The notes under the pieces were generated by a model, which saw only the letters and a list, made by a program, of their open reading frames with translations, was not told where the DNA came from and did not search any database. Positions 43,701 through 52,296 of a stretch of DNA of 64,000 nucleotides are shown in pieces. This DNA comes from Catellatospora paridis (lineage in GTDB: Bacteria > Actinomycetota > Actinomycetes > Mycobacteriales > Micromonosporaceae). Where the stretch lies: positions 341,621 through 405,620 of the forward strand of contig NZ_ML769315.1 of NCBI RefSeq assembly GCF_009720365.1, written 5' to 3'. The position numbers were made by a program, and so were the translations under genes. Numbering within the stretch: position 1 is the first letter of the stretch; every line of letters starts with the position of its first letter.

Positions 43701-45065
43701 TCACCCGGCCAGGTGTCCGAAGGCGTACGCGCGCCAGGGCCGCCACCGCTCGGCCGGCTCGCCGTGCGGCCCGGTCCCCGGCCAGGCGTCGGGATCGCCG
43801 AGGGCGCGCATCGCGATGAACTCCACGGTGGACTCGTCCAGTCCGGGCAGTTCCCGCAGCCGCTGCCGGGCCACCGCCCAGTCGGCGCCGACACCGAGGT
43901 CCAGCGCATCCGCGACGACCGCCGCGACGAGCGCGAGGAACGCCTTCTCGGCCCGCTCCGGGACCTCCAGCACCGCGGGGTCGGCTGCGGCCAGTGCGGA
44001 CACGTCGGGGAACACCTGGGTCAGGCCGCCGTCCGGGTCGTCGATCGGTTCGCCGTACGCCGTCACGAGCCGTGCCGCCGCGTCCGGCCCCAGCACCGCG
44101 CGCACCGCCAGCTCGACCCCGTCCACGGCCCGCGGCACCCGCCGCCCTGGCACGGCCGCGACCAGCGGCGCGAGCAGCGGGTCGGCGGCCAGCGCCGCGT
44201 CCACGGCGACCGGGTCGGCGTCCAGGTCGAGCAGCCACCGGCAGCGGTTCACGGCGCTGCCGAGGTCGCGCAGGTCGGCCAGGGACAGCCGGCACTCGAC
44301 GTGCCCGGCGGCGGGACGCAGCGCGACGACGCCGGTGCCGTGAGGCAGTCGCAGGGTGCGCCGCAGCGCCCCGTCGCGCCACTCCTCCACCCCGGGCAGC
44401 GCGTCCGCGGACAGCTGCGCGAACAGCTCGTCGGCGGCCAGCGGCGCCCGGTACGGCAGGCGGACCGTGACGGTGCCCGGCGCGGCCTGTGCCCGCGCCC
44501 CGCGACCGGCCCGTTCGCGCAGCTCGCCGGGGGTCAGCCCGAACACCTCGCGGACGGTGTCGTTGAAGGTGCGGATGCTGCCGAACCCCGCCGCGAACGC
44601 GATGTCGCCCATGGGCAGGGTGCTGGTCTCGATCAGGGTGCGGGCCGCCTGGGCGCGCTGCGCGCGGGCGACCGCCAGCGGGCCCGCGCCCAGTTCGGCG
44701 AGCACGTGCCGCTGCACCTGCCGGGTGCTGTAGCCGAGCCGGTGGGCCAGGCCGGGCACGCCCTCCCGGTCGACGACCCCGTCGGCGATGAGCCGGACCG
44801 CGCGGCCCACCAGGTCGGCGCGCGCGTTCCACTGCGGCGAGCCGGGGCTGGCGTCGGGGCGGCACCGTTTGCAGGCCCGGAACCCGGCCTGCTGGGCCGC
44901 GGCGGCGCTGGGCAGGAAGGTCATGTGCCGCACCTGCGGCGGCGGCACCGGGCAGCTGGGCCGGCAGTAGATGCGCGTACTGGTCACGGCCGTGAAGAAC
45001 CAGCCGTCGAAGCGGGCGTCGCGGGAGTGCACCGCTCGGACGCAGCGTTCGAAGTCCTCGTACAT
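43701..45065 (-). CDS. Ada-AlkA fusion: methylphosphotriester sensor / AraC HTH / 3-methyladenine glycosylase
   Basis: 454 aa adaptive-response protein. N-terminal Ada zinc domain with Cys34, Cys38, Cys65, Cys68 (YCRPSC and CKRC); Cys34 is the expected methyl acceptor. AraC-type helix-turn-helix about 85-185. AlkA-like N-domain about 195-290 and HhH-GPD domain to the end, with hairpin LRELPGLDESTVEFIAMRAL and catalytic Asp in GDPDAWPG. It both senses alkylation and excises 3-methyladenine. No O6-methylguanine transferase is adjacent. Confidence 0.95.
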   Translation of the reverse strand: MYEDFERCVRAVHSRDARFDGWFFTAVTSTRIYCRPSCPVPPPQVRHMTFLPSAAAAQQAGFRACKRCRPDASPGSPQWNARADLVGRAVRLIADGVVDREGVPGLAHRLGYSTRQVQRHVLAELGAGPLAVARAQRAQAARTLIETSTLPMGDIAFAAGFGSIRTFNDTVREVFGLTPGELRERAGRGARAQAAPGTVTVRLPYRAPLAADELFAQLSADALPGVEEWRDGALRRTLRLPHGTGVVALRPAAGHVECRLSLADLRDLGSAVNRCRWLLDLDADPVAVDAALAADPLLAPLVAAVPGRRVPRAVDGVELAVRAVLGPDAAARLVTAYGEPIDDPDGGLTQVFPDVSALAAADPAVLEVPERAEKAFLALVAAVVADALDLGVGADWAVARQRLRELPGLDESTVEFIAMRALGDPDAWPGTGPHGEPAERWRPWRAYAFGHLAG

Positions 45066-45186
45066 GCCCCCACCGTAGCCAGGGCGGGGACCCGGTTACT
45101 CGCGAGAAAGCGACATCGCGGTCGCCGGTGACGCCGGCGTCGTTTTCCTGCCAGCCGCTGTCAGCAGCCCGTGGTGGACTGGGCCC

Positions 45187-45984
45187 ATGACGATCGACAA
45201 GTACGCCGCCTTTCGCGCCCTGCACCAGCCGGGCACCCCGCTCCTGCTCGCCAACGCCTGGGACGTGGCCAGCGCCCGGCTCGCCGAGCAGGCGGGCTCG
45301 GCGGCGGTCGCGACGACCAGCGCCGGGGTGGCCTGGAGCCTGGGCGCGGCCGACGGCGACGTGCTGGACCGTGACCGCGCGGTCGACCTGGTGGCCCGGG
45401 TCGCGGGCGCGGTGGCGGTGCCCGTGACCGCCGACATCGAGGGCGGGTTCGCCACCGACGCGGCCGGGGTCGCCGAGACGGTCCGGCTGGTGGTCGCGGC
45501 CGGTGCGGCGGGCGTCAACCTGGAGGACAGCGACCGCGTCGGCCCCGCGCCGCTGCTGCCGGTGGACGAGGCCGCCCGGCGGATCGCCGCCGCCCGCGCC
45601 GCCGCCGGGGCGGGCCTGTTCATCAACGCCCGGGTCGACACGTTCCTGCGCGGCGGTGACGTCGCGGACGTGCTCACCCGGGCCCGGGCCTATGTCGCGG
45701 CGGGCGCGGACGGCGTCTTCGTGCCCGGCACGGCCGACCCCGCGGTGATCGCCGAGCTGGTCGCCGGGGTGGGCGCGCCGCTGAACATCCTGGCCGGACC
45801 GGGCTCCCCGACCGTCGCCGAGCTGGCCGCGCTCGGGGTGGCTCGGGTGAGCCTCGGCTCGTCGGTGGCCGAGGCGGCGTACGCGGTGATGCGCCGGGCG
45901 ACCGAGGAGCTGCTGGCCAAGGGCACCTACGACGCACTGGCCGGCGCGGTGAGCTACGGCGAGCTGAACAAGCTGCTGGCCTGA
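45187..45984 (+). CDS. PEP-mutase/isocitrate-lyase superfamily protein
   Basis: 265 aa TIM-barrel C-C or P-C lyase/mutase. VTADIEGGFATDAAG corresponds to the metal-binding strand, GVNLEDS and INARVDTF are superfamily motifs. The catalytic cysteine loop of isocitrate lyases is absent, so it is of the oxaloacetate-hydrolase/carboxyphosphonate-type subgroup; reaction undetermined. Ends 1 bp from the convergent transporter stop. Confidence 0.85.
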   Translation: MTIDKYAAFRALHQPGTPLLLANAWDVASARLAEQAGSAAVATTSAGVAWSLGAADGDVLDRDRAVDLVARVAGAVAVPVTADIEGGFATDAAGVAETVRLVVAAGAAGVNLEDSDRVGPAPLLPVDEAARRIAAARAAAGAGLFINARVDTFLRGGDVADVLTRARAYVAAGADGVFVPGTADPAVIAELVAGVGAPLNILAGPGSPTVAELAALGVARVSLGSSVAEAAYAVMRRATEELLAKGTYDALAGAVSYGELNKLLA

Positions 45985-45985
45985 G

Positions 45986-47209
45986 TCACCGCGCCAGCAG
46001 CAGGGTGGCGGTCCCGGCGGCCAGCGCGGCGGCCCCGGTGACCGCCCCCGTCGCCGCGAACCTGCCCCAGCCGATGCGCACCCCGGCGGCCTGGCAGCGC
46101 TGCGCCCACAGCAGCGTGGCCAGCGACGCCCACGCGGTGACCAGCGGGGCGACGTTCGCCCCGAGCAGCAGGCCGAGCAGCTGGTCGCGGTGTCCGGCGG
46201 CGACCACGGCCTCGCCCGCCACGTACGCGGGCAGATTGTTGACGGCGTTGGCGAGCAGCCCGCTGGTGACGGCCGCCCGCACGACGCCCACCGCGCCGGG
46301 GTCGACGCCGATCATGGCACTCATCAGGTCGGCCAGGCCTAGCCGCCCGACCGCCTCGACGGTCAGGAACAGGCCGGTGACCAGCACGAGCAGCCGCCAC
46401 GGCAGCAGGCTCCAGCGCAGCGCGGCCCGGTCCCAGCGGGCGTACGCGGCGACCAGGACCAGCGCGCAGACCGCCGACACCAGTTCCAGCCGCTCGCCCC
46501 ACAGCACGCCGACCAGGAACACCGTGCAGGCGGCGGCCGCGGCCAGCAGCAGCCGGCGGTCGCGCGGCCGCATCGGCGCGGGCGGGGTGTACCGGGCCGG
46601 GTTGCCACGCCAGTAGAAGATCCACAGGCAGCCGCCGACCGCGACCAGCACCGCCGCCTGCGGCAGGACCATCGCCCCGGCGAACCCGCCCACCGACAGC
46701 CCGATCCGGTCCGCGGCCAGCAGGTTCGTCAGGTTCGACACCGGCAGCAGCAGGCTCGCGCCGTTGGCCAGCCAGATCGTCGTCATCGCCAGGGGCAGCG
46801 GCGGCACGCCGGCCCTCGCCGCCATGGCCAGCATCACCGGGGTGAGCAGCACCGCCGTCGTGTCGAGGTTGAGCAGCACGGTGGTCGCCGCGGCGAAGGC
46901 GAAGCACAGCGCGAACAGCGCGACGTTGCGCCCGCGCGCCCAGCCGGTCAGCCGCGTGGCGATCACGTCGAACAGCTCGGCCCGCGCGGCGAGCTCCGCC
47001 AGCACGATCACCGTGCCCAGGAAGATCAGGATGGGCAGGATGCGGCGGCCGCTCGCCAGCGCGCCGGCGGGCGGCACCAGCCGGGTCGCCACCGCGAGCA
47101 GCCCCGCGCCGAGCAGCGCGAACGCGAGCAGGTCGAGCCCGCTGAACCTGTTCCGGGCACGCGTGGGCCCGGTCCCGGCGGCCTCCGCCGGGACGACTGC
47201 CTGTGCCAT
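45986..47209 (-). CDS. ArsB/NhaD-type ion transporter
   Basis: 407 aa, about 10-12 hydrophobic segments with few charged loops. LNLDTTAVLLTPVMLAMAARAG and GLLANAVNNLPAYVAGEAVV are the paired re-entrant motifs of the ArsB/CitM ion-transporter superfamily. Start ATG 47209 follows the ArsC-like stop by 1 nt, so the two are surely cotranscribed, suggesting arsenite or another oxyanion export. No ArsR gene is adjacent. Confidence 0.85.
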   Translation of the reverse strand: MAQAVVPAEAAGTGPTRARNRFSGLDLLAFALLGAGLLAVATRLVPPAGALASGRRILPILIFLGTVIVLAELAARAELFDVIATRLTGWARGRNVALFALCFAFAAATTVLLNLDTTAVLLTPVMLAMAARAGVPPLPLAMTTIWLANGASLLLPVSNLTNLLAADRIGLSVGGFAGAMVLPQAAVLVAVGGCLWIFYWRGNPARYTPPAPMRPRDRRLLLAAAAACTVFLVGVLWGERLELVSAVCALVLVAAYARWDRAALRWSLLPWRLLVLVTGLFLTVEAVGRLGLADLMSAMIGVDPGAVGVVRAAVTSGLLANAVNNLPAYVAGEAVVAAGHRDQLLGLLLGANVAPLVTAWASLATLLWAQRCQAAGVRIGWGRFAATGAVTGAAALAAGTATLLLAR

Positions 47210-47210
47210 G

Positions 47211-47600
47211 TCAGTCGGTGGTCGGGGTGGAGAGGGCCTGCGCCAGTGCCTCGGGGGTGCGCGCCACGATCGCGGTTCCGTCGTCGAGCAGCAGGATCGG
47301 GCGCTGGATGAGCTGCGGATAAGCCACCATCGCCGCGATCCAGCGGGGGCGGTCGACCGCGTCCCGGCTCCAGTCCGCCAATCCCAGCTCGGCGGCGGCC
47401 GGCTCGCCCAGCCGGCAGATCTCCCACGGCTGCGCGCCAAGCCGGTCGAGCACGTCGGCCAGCTCGGCGGCGGTCGGCGGCGCGTCCAGATACGGCCGCA
47501 GCGTCACCGGCACCTGGTTGAGCTCGAACGTCTCCCGGGCGGTGGCGCACTTCGAGCACGAGGGGTTGTTCCACATCTCCACCCCGCTATCCTCACCCAT
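47211..47600 (-). CDS. arsC: ArsC/Spx-family arsenate reductase-like protein
   Basis: 129 aa thioredoxin-fold protein of the glutaredoxin-coupled ArsC family. NNPSCSKCATARE (Cys15, Cys18) is the active-site strand-helix; LGEPA and QRPILLLDDGTAIVARTPE match the family C-terminus with its Arg residues. ATG 47600 is used; GTG 47582 gives the family-typical VEMWNNPSCSKC start and may be real. Reduces arsenate for export by the downstream transporter, if the pairing is functional. Confidence 0.85.
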   Translation of the reverse strand: MGEDSGVEMWNNPSCSKCATARETFELNQVPVTLRPYLDAPPTAAELADVLDRLGAQPWEICRLGEPAAAELGLADWSRDAVDRPRWIAAMVAYPQLIQRPILLLDDGTAIVARTPEALAQALSTPTTD

Positions 47601-47646
47601 CCCCGGATCTGCTCGGACATCGGTTCAACCTGACCCGCCGGTCAGG

Positions 47647-47679
47647 CGGTACCAGTTGCTGACCGGGACGATCAGGAGG
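47647..47679 (+). promoter_or_regulatory. Conserved 33-nt leader upstream of tethered sigma gene 1
   Basis: Begins CGGTA and ends GACGATCAGGAGG; aligns without gaps to the leaders at 50722-50754 and 52255-52287. AGGAGG is the ribosome site. The rest may hold a shared promoter or RNA element, or simply reflect duplication. Confidence 0.5.
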
Positions 47680-47687
47680 CGACGGGG

Positions 47688-49169
47688 ATGGCCGAGACGG
47701 CGACGTTCGACGAGTTCGTGGTGACGCGGTCGCGGCACCTGCTGCGGGTGGCGTTCCTGCTCACCGGTGACCACGCGCTGGCCGAGGACCTGCTGCAGAC
47801 CGCCCTGGCCCGCTCCTGGCCGGCCTGGCGGCGGATCGACGGCGACCCCGAGCCGTACGTACGCCGGGTGCTGGCCAACACGTACAACTCCTGGTGGCGG
47901 CGGCGGTGGCACGGCGAGCGCCCCACCGAGACGCTGCCCGAGCACCCCGCGCCCTCGGCGCACACCGCCGTCGACGACCGCGACCAGCTCCGCCGAGCCC
48001 TGGCCAGGCTCCCCCGGCAGCAGAAGGTCGTCCTGGTCCTGCGCTACTTCGAGGATCTCAGCGAGGCGGAGATCGCCCGGACCCTCGGCATCTCCGCGGG
48101 CTCGGTGAAGACGCACGCATCGAAGGGGCTGGCGAAGCTGCGGCTGGACCCGAGCCTGCGGGAGCTGCCGCAGCCCGACGACGACGGGCCGGTGGGCAAC
48201 GACCGGCTGTCCGCGGTGCGCACCCGGATCGCCGGGAACCGCCGCCGAAGCGTCGCCGGGGTCGCGACGGCCTGCCTGGTCGCGCTGGCACTGATCGCCG
48301 CGTACGCGCTGCTGCCGCACCTGCGCGCACGGGCGCTGCCGGAGCCCGCGTTCCCGATCGAGGTGCCGCAGTTCGCACAGAGCAGCCCGGCGTTCGCCGA
48401 CGTCGACTACTACCGCCTGACCGCCTCCGCCCAGCACGGCTACACGCCCCACCTGGACCCCGCGCTCACCTGGACACCCAGCGGCCGCCCGGAGGCGCTG
48501 TTCATCGGCTGCCGGCACCTGGGGGAGCACAAAGTGCTCACCGCACGCGTCAGCGTGAACGGGTGGCGGCCGGCGGGCACGGGCATGGACACCTGCACCG
48601 GCGACACCGACATGGGCTTCGACGGCTTCTTCACCGCGCTGGACCCGGCGGCACTGGGCCTGGTGGCGGGCCGTCCCGCCACCGTGACGTTGGACCTCGA
48701 ATTCGGGCAGAACGGTGACGATCCGCTGCCTGAGGGCACCGTCGCCGTCGCGATCGGTGAACCCGCGTCCTACGCGGAGCTCCCCTGGCCGGGCACGGCC
48801 CCGTCCCGCGCGCCGCTGGATCGGACGCCGCAGGACGCCGTCGACCCGGCCACGGTGACCATGCTGGAGTCCGGGGGCGCGCACAGCACCACGCTCACGT
48901 GGACCGGTCCGCTGGTGTTGTCGGCGAACGCGCAGACACCCGGCCGGTTGCGCATCCTCGTCGACGGCGCGCTGGCGACCAACCTGGACTTCGGCACGCC
49001 CTTCCTGCAGCTGGAACACGGCAGCCGCGCCGTGCTCGACCCCGCGGGCCGCTACGGCTACGGCTTCCGCTTCGCGCCGCGCCCCGGCTCGAAGATCACG
49101 ATCACGGTCGTGCCCGAACGCCTGGTCGGCGACTGGTACGTGGCGATCTATCCCCAGCAGCACAGCTGA
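47688..49169 (+). CDS. Membrane-tethered SigE-family sigma factor, array copy 1
   Basis: 493 aa. Sigma region 2 at about 7-75 (FDEFVVTRSRHLLRVAFLL, AEDLLQTALARSWPAWRRI), region 4 at about 104-155 (LPRQQKVVLVLRYFEDLSEA, LGISAGSVKTHASKGLAKL), linker 156-186, membrane helix 187-209 (SVAGVATACLVALALIAAYAL), then 280 extracytoplasmic residues. The C-terminal part keeps AQTPGRLRILVDGALATN and LVGDWYVAIYP but lacks the WWDY motif of the other copies, making it the most divergent. Compare the separate sigma and partner genes at 11968-13529. How the sigma domain acts while membrane-bound, or is released by proteolysis, is unknown. Confidence 0.9.
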   Translation: MAETATFDEFVVTRSRHLLRVAFLLTGDHALAEDLLQTALARSWPAWRRIDGDPEPYVRRVLANTYNSWWRRRWHGERPTETLPEHPAPSAHTAVDDRDQLRRALARLPRQQKVVLVLRYFEDLSEAEIARTLGISAGSVKTHASKGLAKLRLDPSLRELPQPDDDGPVGNDRLSAVRTRIAGNRRRSVAGVATACLVALALIAAYALLPHLRARALPEPAFPIEVPQFAQSSPAFADVDYYRLTASAQHGYTPHLDPALTWTPSGRPEALFIGCRHLGEHKVLTARVSVNGWRPAGTGMDTCTGDTDMGFDGFFTALDPAALGLVAGRPATVTLDLEFGQNGDDPLPEGTVAVAIGEPASYAELPWPGTAPSRAPLDRTPQDAVDPATVTMLESGGAHSTTLTWTGPLVLSANAQTPGRLRILVDGALATNLDFGTPFLQLEHGSRAVLDPAGRYGYGFRFAPRPGSKITITVVPERLVGDWYVAIYPQQHS

Positions 49170-49265
49170 CCGCGGCACGCCAGAATCTTGCGCATCGCGC
49201 GCAACCCCGGCGGCGGCCCAGGTCGTACAGGATCTCGACACCGCAGACGGAAAGGCACGGGGAGT

Positions 49266-50669
49266 ATGGCCGACACGGCGACGTTCGACGAGTTCGTGAC
49301 GGTGCGCTCGCGCCACCTGCTGCGCATCGCGTACCTGCTCTCGGGCGATCACATCCTCGCCGAGGACCTGCTGCAGACCGCGCTGGCCAAGTCGTGGACG
49401 GCGTGGAAGCGGATCCAGGGCGACCCCGAGCCGTACGTGCGCCGCGTGCTGGTCAACACGTACAACTCATGGTGGCGGCGGCGCTGGCACGGCGAGCGGC
49501 CCACCGAGACGCTGCCCGAGCACGCCGGGCCGTCGCCGCACAGCGCGGTCGACGAGCGCGACCAGCTGTGGCGCGCACTGGACCGGCTGCCCCGCCAGCA
49601 GCGCGTGGTGCTCGTGCTGCGGTACTTCGAGGACCTCACCGAGGCGGAGATCGCGCGGACCATGGACATCTCAGCGGGCGCGGTGAAGGCGTACGCCTCC
49701 CGGGGCCTGGCCACCCTGCGCCTGGACCCCTCGCTGCGCGCACTGCCGCAGCCCGACGACGACGCGCCGGTGGGCAACGAGCGGCTGGTCGCGGTCCAGC
49801 GGCGGATCATCCAGCGCCGCCGCACCCGGCTGTCCGCGGCGGCCGCGGCCTGCCTGATCGTCATCGCCGCGATCTCGGGTTACGCGCTCGCGCCCGGCCC
49901 GGATCGCGGCGACGTCGCCGACCTGCCCGAGCTCTACCGCGGGCACCGCATCGTGGCCCGGCTGCAGGCGAACTTCTCCCAGGGCACGGCGGAGCTGGTG
50001 TGGACACCGGGCAGCACCGACGTGACCCTGTTCCCGGCCTGCGCCACCGGCCTGCTGCCCGCCGAGGTCGAGCTGAGCGTCAACGGCGCCTACATCGCGA
50101 CGGTCACCTGCGGCACCCGGATGGAGTTCACCCTGGCCCGCACCATGAACGCGCGCACCGCGGCGGCCCGCAACCTGCGCGTCGGCGAGCCTGCCCGGAT
50201 CACGCTGAGCGCCGTCGGCGCGGCGGTCGACACCCGGCAGCGGACCGCCGACGACGGCGTGATGGCGGTCGCCGTCGCCGAGCGGCTGCCGTTCGACGAG
50301 TACCCGCTGCCGTCGCGACCGGCGAGCCTGGACCCGCTGCCGAGTCCCGACGCGAAACCGGGACGGATCCGGCTCTACGGCCCCGAGGCCCAGGTCACCA
50401 CGGTGGAGTGGCGCGGCTCGCTGACGTTGCGGGCCCGGGCGCAGACCCCGGGCAGCCTGCTCGTCTCCGTCAACGGCATCGCGGTGGAGAACTTCGGGTG
50501 GTGGGACTACCAGCAGGACAACCGGGCCGGTTTCCTGGACGTCGACACGACCGACGCGGCGCGGCTGGGACTGCCCGCCCTCGTCACCGGCCAGACCGTG
50601 GTCATCACCGTGGAGCCCGAGTTCATGACGGGCGACTGGTGGCTCACCGTCGACCAGCCCGGCACGTAA
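49266..50669 (+). CDS. Membrane-tethered SigE-family sigma factor, array copy 2
   Basis: 467 aa. Region 2 (FDEFVTVRSRHLLRIAYLLS, AEDLLQTALAKSWTAWKRI), region 4 (LPRQQRVVLVLRYFEDLTEA, MDISAGAVKAYASRGLATL), juxtamembrane RRIIQRRRTR, helix about 188-206 (AAAACLIVIAAISGYALA). Extracytoplasmic landmarks: RLPFDEYPLPSRPASLDP, AQTPGSLLVSVNGIAVEN plus WWDY, and FMTGDWWLTVDQ. ATG 49266 follows GGGGAG; the longer frame to 49188 is unsupported. Its leader is less similar to those of copies 1, 3 and 4. Confidence 0.9.
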   Translation: MADTATFDEFVTVRSRHLLRIAYLLSGDHILAEDLLQTALAKSWTAWKRIQGDPEPYVRRVLVNTYNSWWRRRWHGERPTETLPEHAGPSPHSAVDERDQLWRALDRLPRQQRVVLVLRYFEDLTEAEIARTMDISAGAVKAYASRGLATLRLDPSLRALPQPDDDAPVGNERLVAVQRRIIQRRRTRLSAAAAACLIVIAAISGYALAPGPDRGDVADLPELYRGHRIVARLQANFSQGTAELVWTPGSTDVTLFPACATGLLPAEVELSVNGAYIATVTCGTRMEFTLARTMNARTAAARNLRVGEPARITLSAVGAAVDTRQRTADDGVMAVAVAERLPFDEYPLPSRPASLDPLPSPDAKPGRIRLYGPEAQVTTVEWRGSLTLRARAQTPGSLLVSVNGIAVENFGWWDYQQDNRAGFLDVDTTDAARLGLPALVTGQTVVITVEPEFMTGDWWLTVDQPGT

Positions 50670-50721
50670 CCTACGGACGAGATTTTCTCGCGACACCACC
50701 CCACCGACGCCGCCGTCCAAC

Positions 50722-50754
50722 CGGTACGTGTTGCTGACGGCGGCGATCAGGAGG
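50722..50754 (+). promoter_or_regulatory. Conserved 33-nt leader upstream of tethered sigma gene 3
   Basis: CGGTA...GCGATCAGGAGG, same length and largely the same bases as the leaders of copies 1 and 4. Confidence 0.5.
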
Positions 50755-50764
50755 CTTGCGGAGC

Positions 50765-52204
50765 ATGGCCGGCACGGCGGAGTTCGACGAGTTCGTGATG
50801 GCGCGATCGCGGCACCTGCTGCGTATCGCGTACCTGCTCACCGGCGACCACGCGCTGGCCGAGGACCTGCTGCAGACCGCGTTGGTCAAGTCGTGGGCGG
50901 CGTGGCGGCGCATCCACGGCGACCCGGAACCGTACGTGCGGCAGGTGTTGCTCAACACGTACCGCTCCTGGTGGCGCCGCCGGTGGAACGGCGAGCGCCC
51001 CGCCGAGTCGCTGCCCGAGCAGCCGATCGCGGCGCCGCAGGCGGCCGTCGACGAGCGCGACGAGGTGTGGCGGGCCCTCGGCCGGCTGTCCCGCCAGCAG
51101 CGGGTCGTGCTGGTGCTGCGCTACTTCGAGGACCTCAGCGAGGCCGAGATCGCCAAGGCGCTGGACATCTCGCCGGGCTCGGTGAAGAGCTACGCCGCCA
51201 AGGGATTGGCCCGGCTGCGGCTCGACCCCGACCTGCAGCCGATGCCCGCGATCGACGAGGACGCCCCGGCCGGCAACGAGCGCCTGGCGGGCGTACGCCG
51301 GCGCATCGTGCAGCAGCGCCGCGGCCGGCTCGCCTCCGCCGCGGCGGCGCTCGCGGTGGTCCTGGCCGGCATCACCGGTTACGTCATCGCGCCCGGCCGC
51401 GAGACCGACGGGCTGGCCGGCGTGCCCGACTTCCACCAGGGCTACCGCATCACCGAACGCGCGCAGGCCACCTTCGCCGAGGAGACCGGCGAGATCACGT
51501 TCACCCCGTCCACTCTCGACCTGGCGTTCTTCCCCGCCTGCACGCACTCCGGGTACGAGGTGCCGCTCGAGGTCAGGGTGTGGGTCGGCGGCAACTCGCT
51601 CGGTGCGGTGGACTGCCAGACCGGCGGCCTGTCCTTCGACAGCCGGGTCACCGCCGCCGCGGACACCCTGCGCGCCGCCGGCGTCGAGGTGGGCAAGCCG
51701 GTCACGGTCACCTTCGCACTGGACGTGGCGTACGTCTATACGGGTTCCTCGACCCCGCTCACCGAACCGAAGTCCGAGGTGCCCGCGGACGGTGTGCTCG
51801 CGCTCCTCGTCGGCGAGTCGGCCGGGTTCGACACCGTCGACCTGCCCGAGCGGCCGGCGACCCTCACGCCGCTGGACCGGCCCGCGTACGCGACGGGCAC
51901 CAGCGTGCTGCTCACCGCGGACGGCCCGCGCACCGCCACGCTCGACTGGCGCAGCGGCGCGGTGCGCATCATGGCCCGCTCGCAGACGCCGGGCGTGCTG
52001 CGGTTGCGCATCAACGGCGTGCTCGTCGACGTCAAGACCTGGTGGGACTACGACCAGCAGACGTGGCAGTCGGAGTTCGCGCCCGCCGGTGACGACGCGA
52101 AGGCGCGCGGGCTGAGCGCCCAGTATCCGGATCAGCTCACCATCACCGTCGAGCCCGAACACCTGACCGGCGACTGGTGGCTGGCGGTGATGCCCGCGGG
52201 CTGA
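50765..52204 (+). CDS. Membrane-tethered SigE-family sigma factor, array copy 3
   Basis: 479 aa. Region 2 (FDEFVMARSRHLLRIAYLLT, AEDLLQTALVKSWAAWRRI), region 4 (LSRQQRVVLVLRYFEDLSEA, LDISPGSVKSYAAKGLARL), RRRIVQQRRGR before a helix at about 184-204 (ASAAAALAVVLAGITGYVIA). Extracytoplasmic domain with SQTPGVLRLRINGVLVDV, TWWDYDQ and HLTGDWWLAVMP. A stretch of roughly 75 bp in region 2 is identical to copy 4, indicating recent duplication or gene conversion. ATG 50765 chosen; a TTG three codons earlier is less likely. Confidence 0.9.
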   Translation: MAGTAEFDEFVMARSRHLLRIAYLLTGDHALAEDLLQTALVKSWAAWRRIHGDPEPYVRQVLLNTYRSWWRRRWNGERPAESLPEQPIAAPQAAVDERDEVWRALGRLSRQQRVVLVLRYFEDLSEAEIAKALDISPGSVKSYAAKGLARLRLDPDLQPMPAIDEDAPAGNERLAGVRRRIVQQRRGRLASAAAALAVVLAGITGYVIAPGRETDGLAGVPDFHQGYRITERAQATFAEETGEITFTPSTLDLAFFPACTHSGYEVPLEVRVWVGGNSLGAVDCQTGGLSFDSRVTAAADTLRAAGVEVGKPVTVTFALDVAYVYTGSSTPLTEPKSEVPADGVLALLVGESAGFDTVDLPERPATLTPLDRPAYATGTSVLLTADGPRTATLDWRSGAVRIMARSQTPGVLRLRINGVLVDVKTWWDYDQQTWQSEFAPAGDDAKARGLSAQYPDQLTITVEPEHLTGDWWLAVMPAG

Positions 52205-52254
52205 CCTCGGGCAGAATCACTGCGCCATCGTGTCAACCGGCGCGCCGGCCCGCC

Positions 52255-52287
52255 CGGTAGGAGTAGCCGACCGGGACGATCAGGAGG
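52255..52287 (+). promoter_or_regulatory. Conserved 33-nt leader upstream of tethered sigma gene 4
   Basis: CGGTAGGAGTAGCCGACCGG then GACGATCAGGAGG; the last 19 nt are identical to the end of the copy-1 leader. Confidence 0.5.
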
Positions 52288-52296
52288 CGCACGGGG

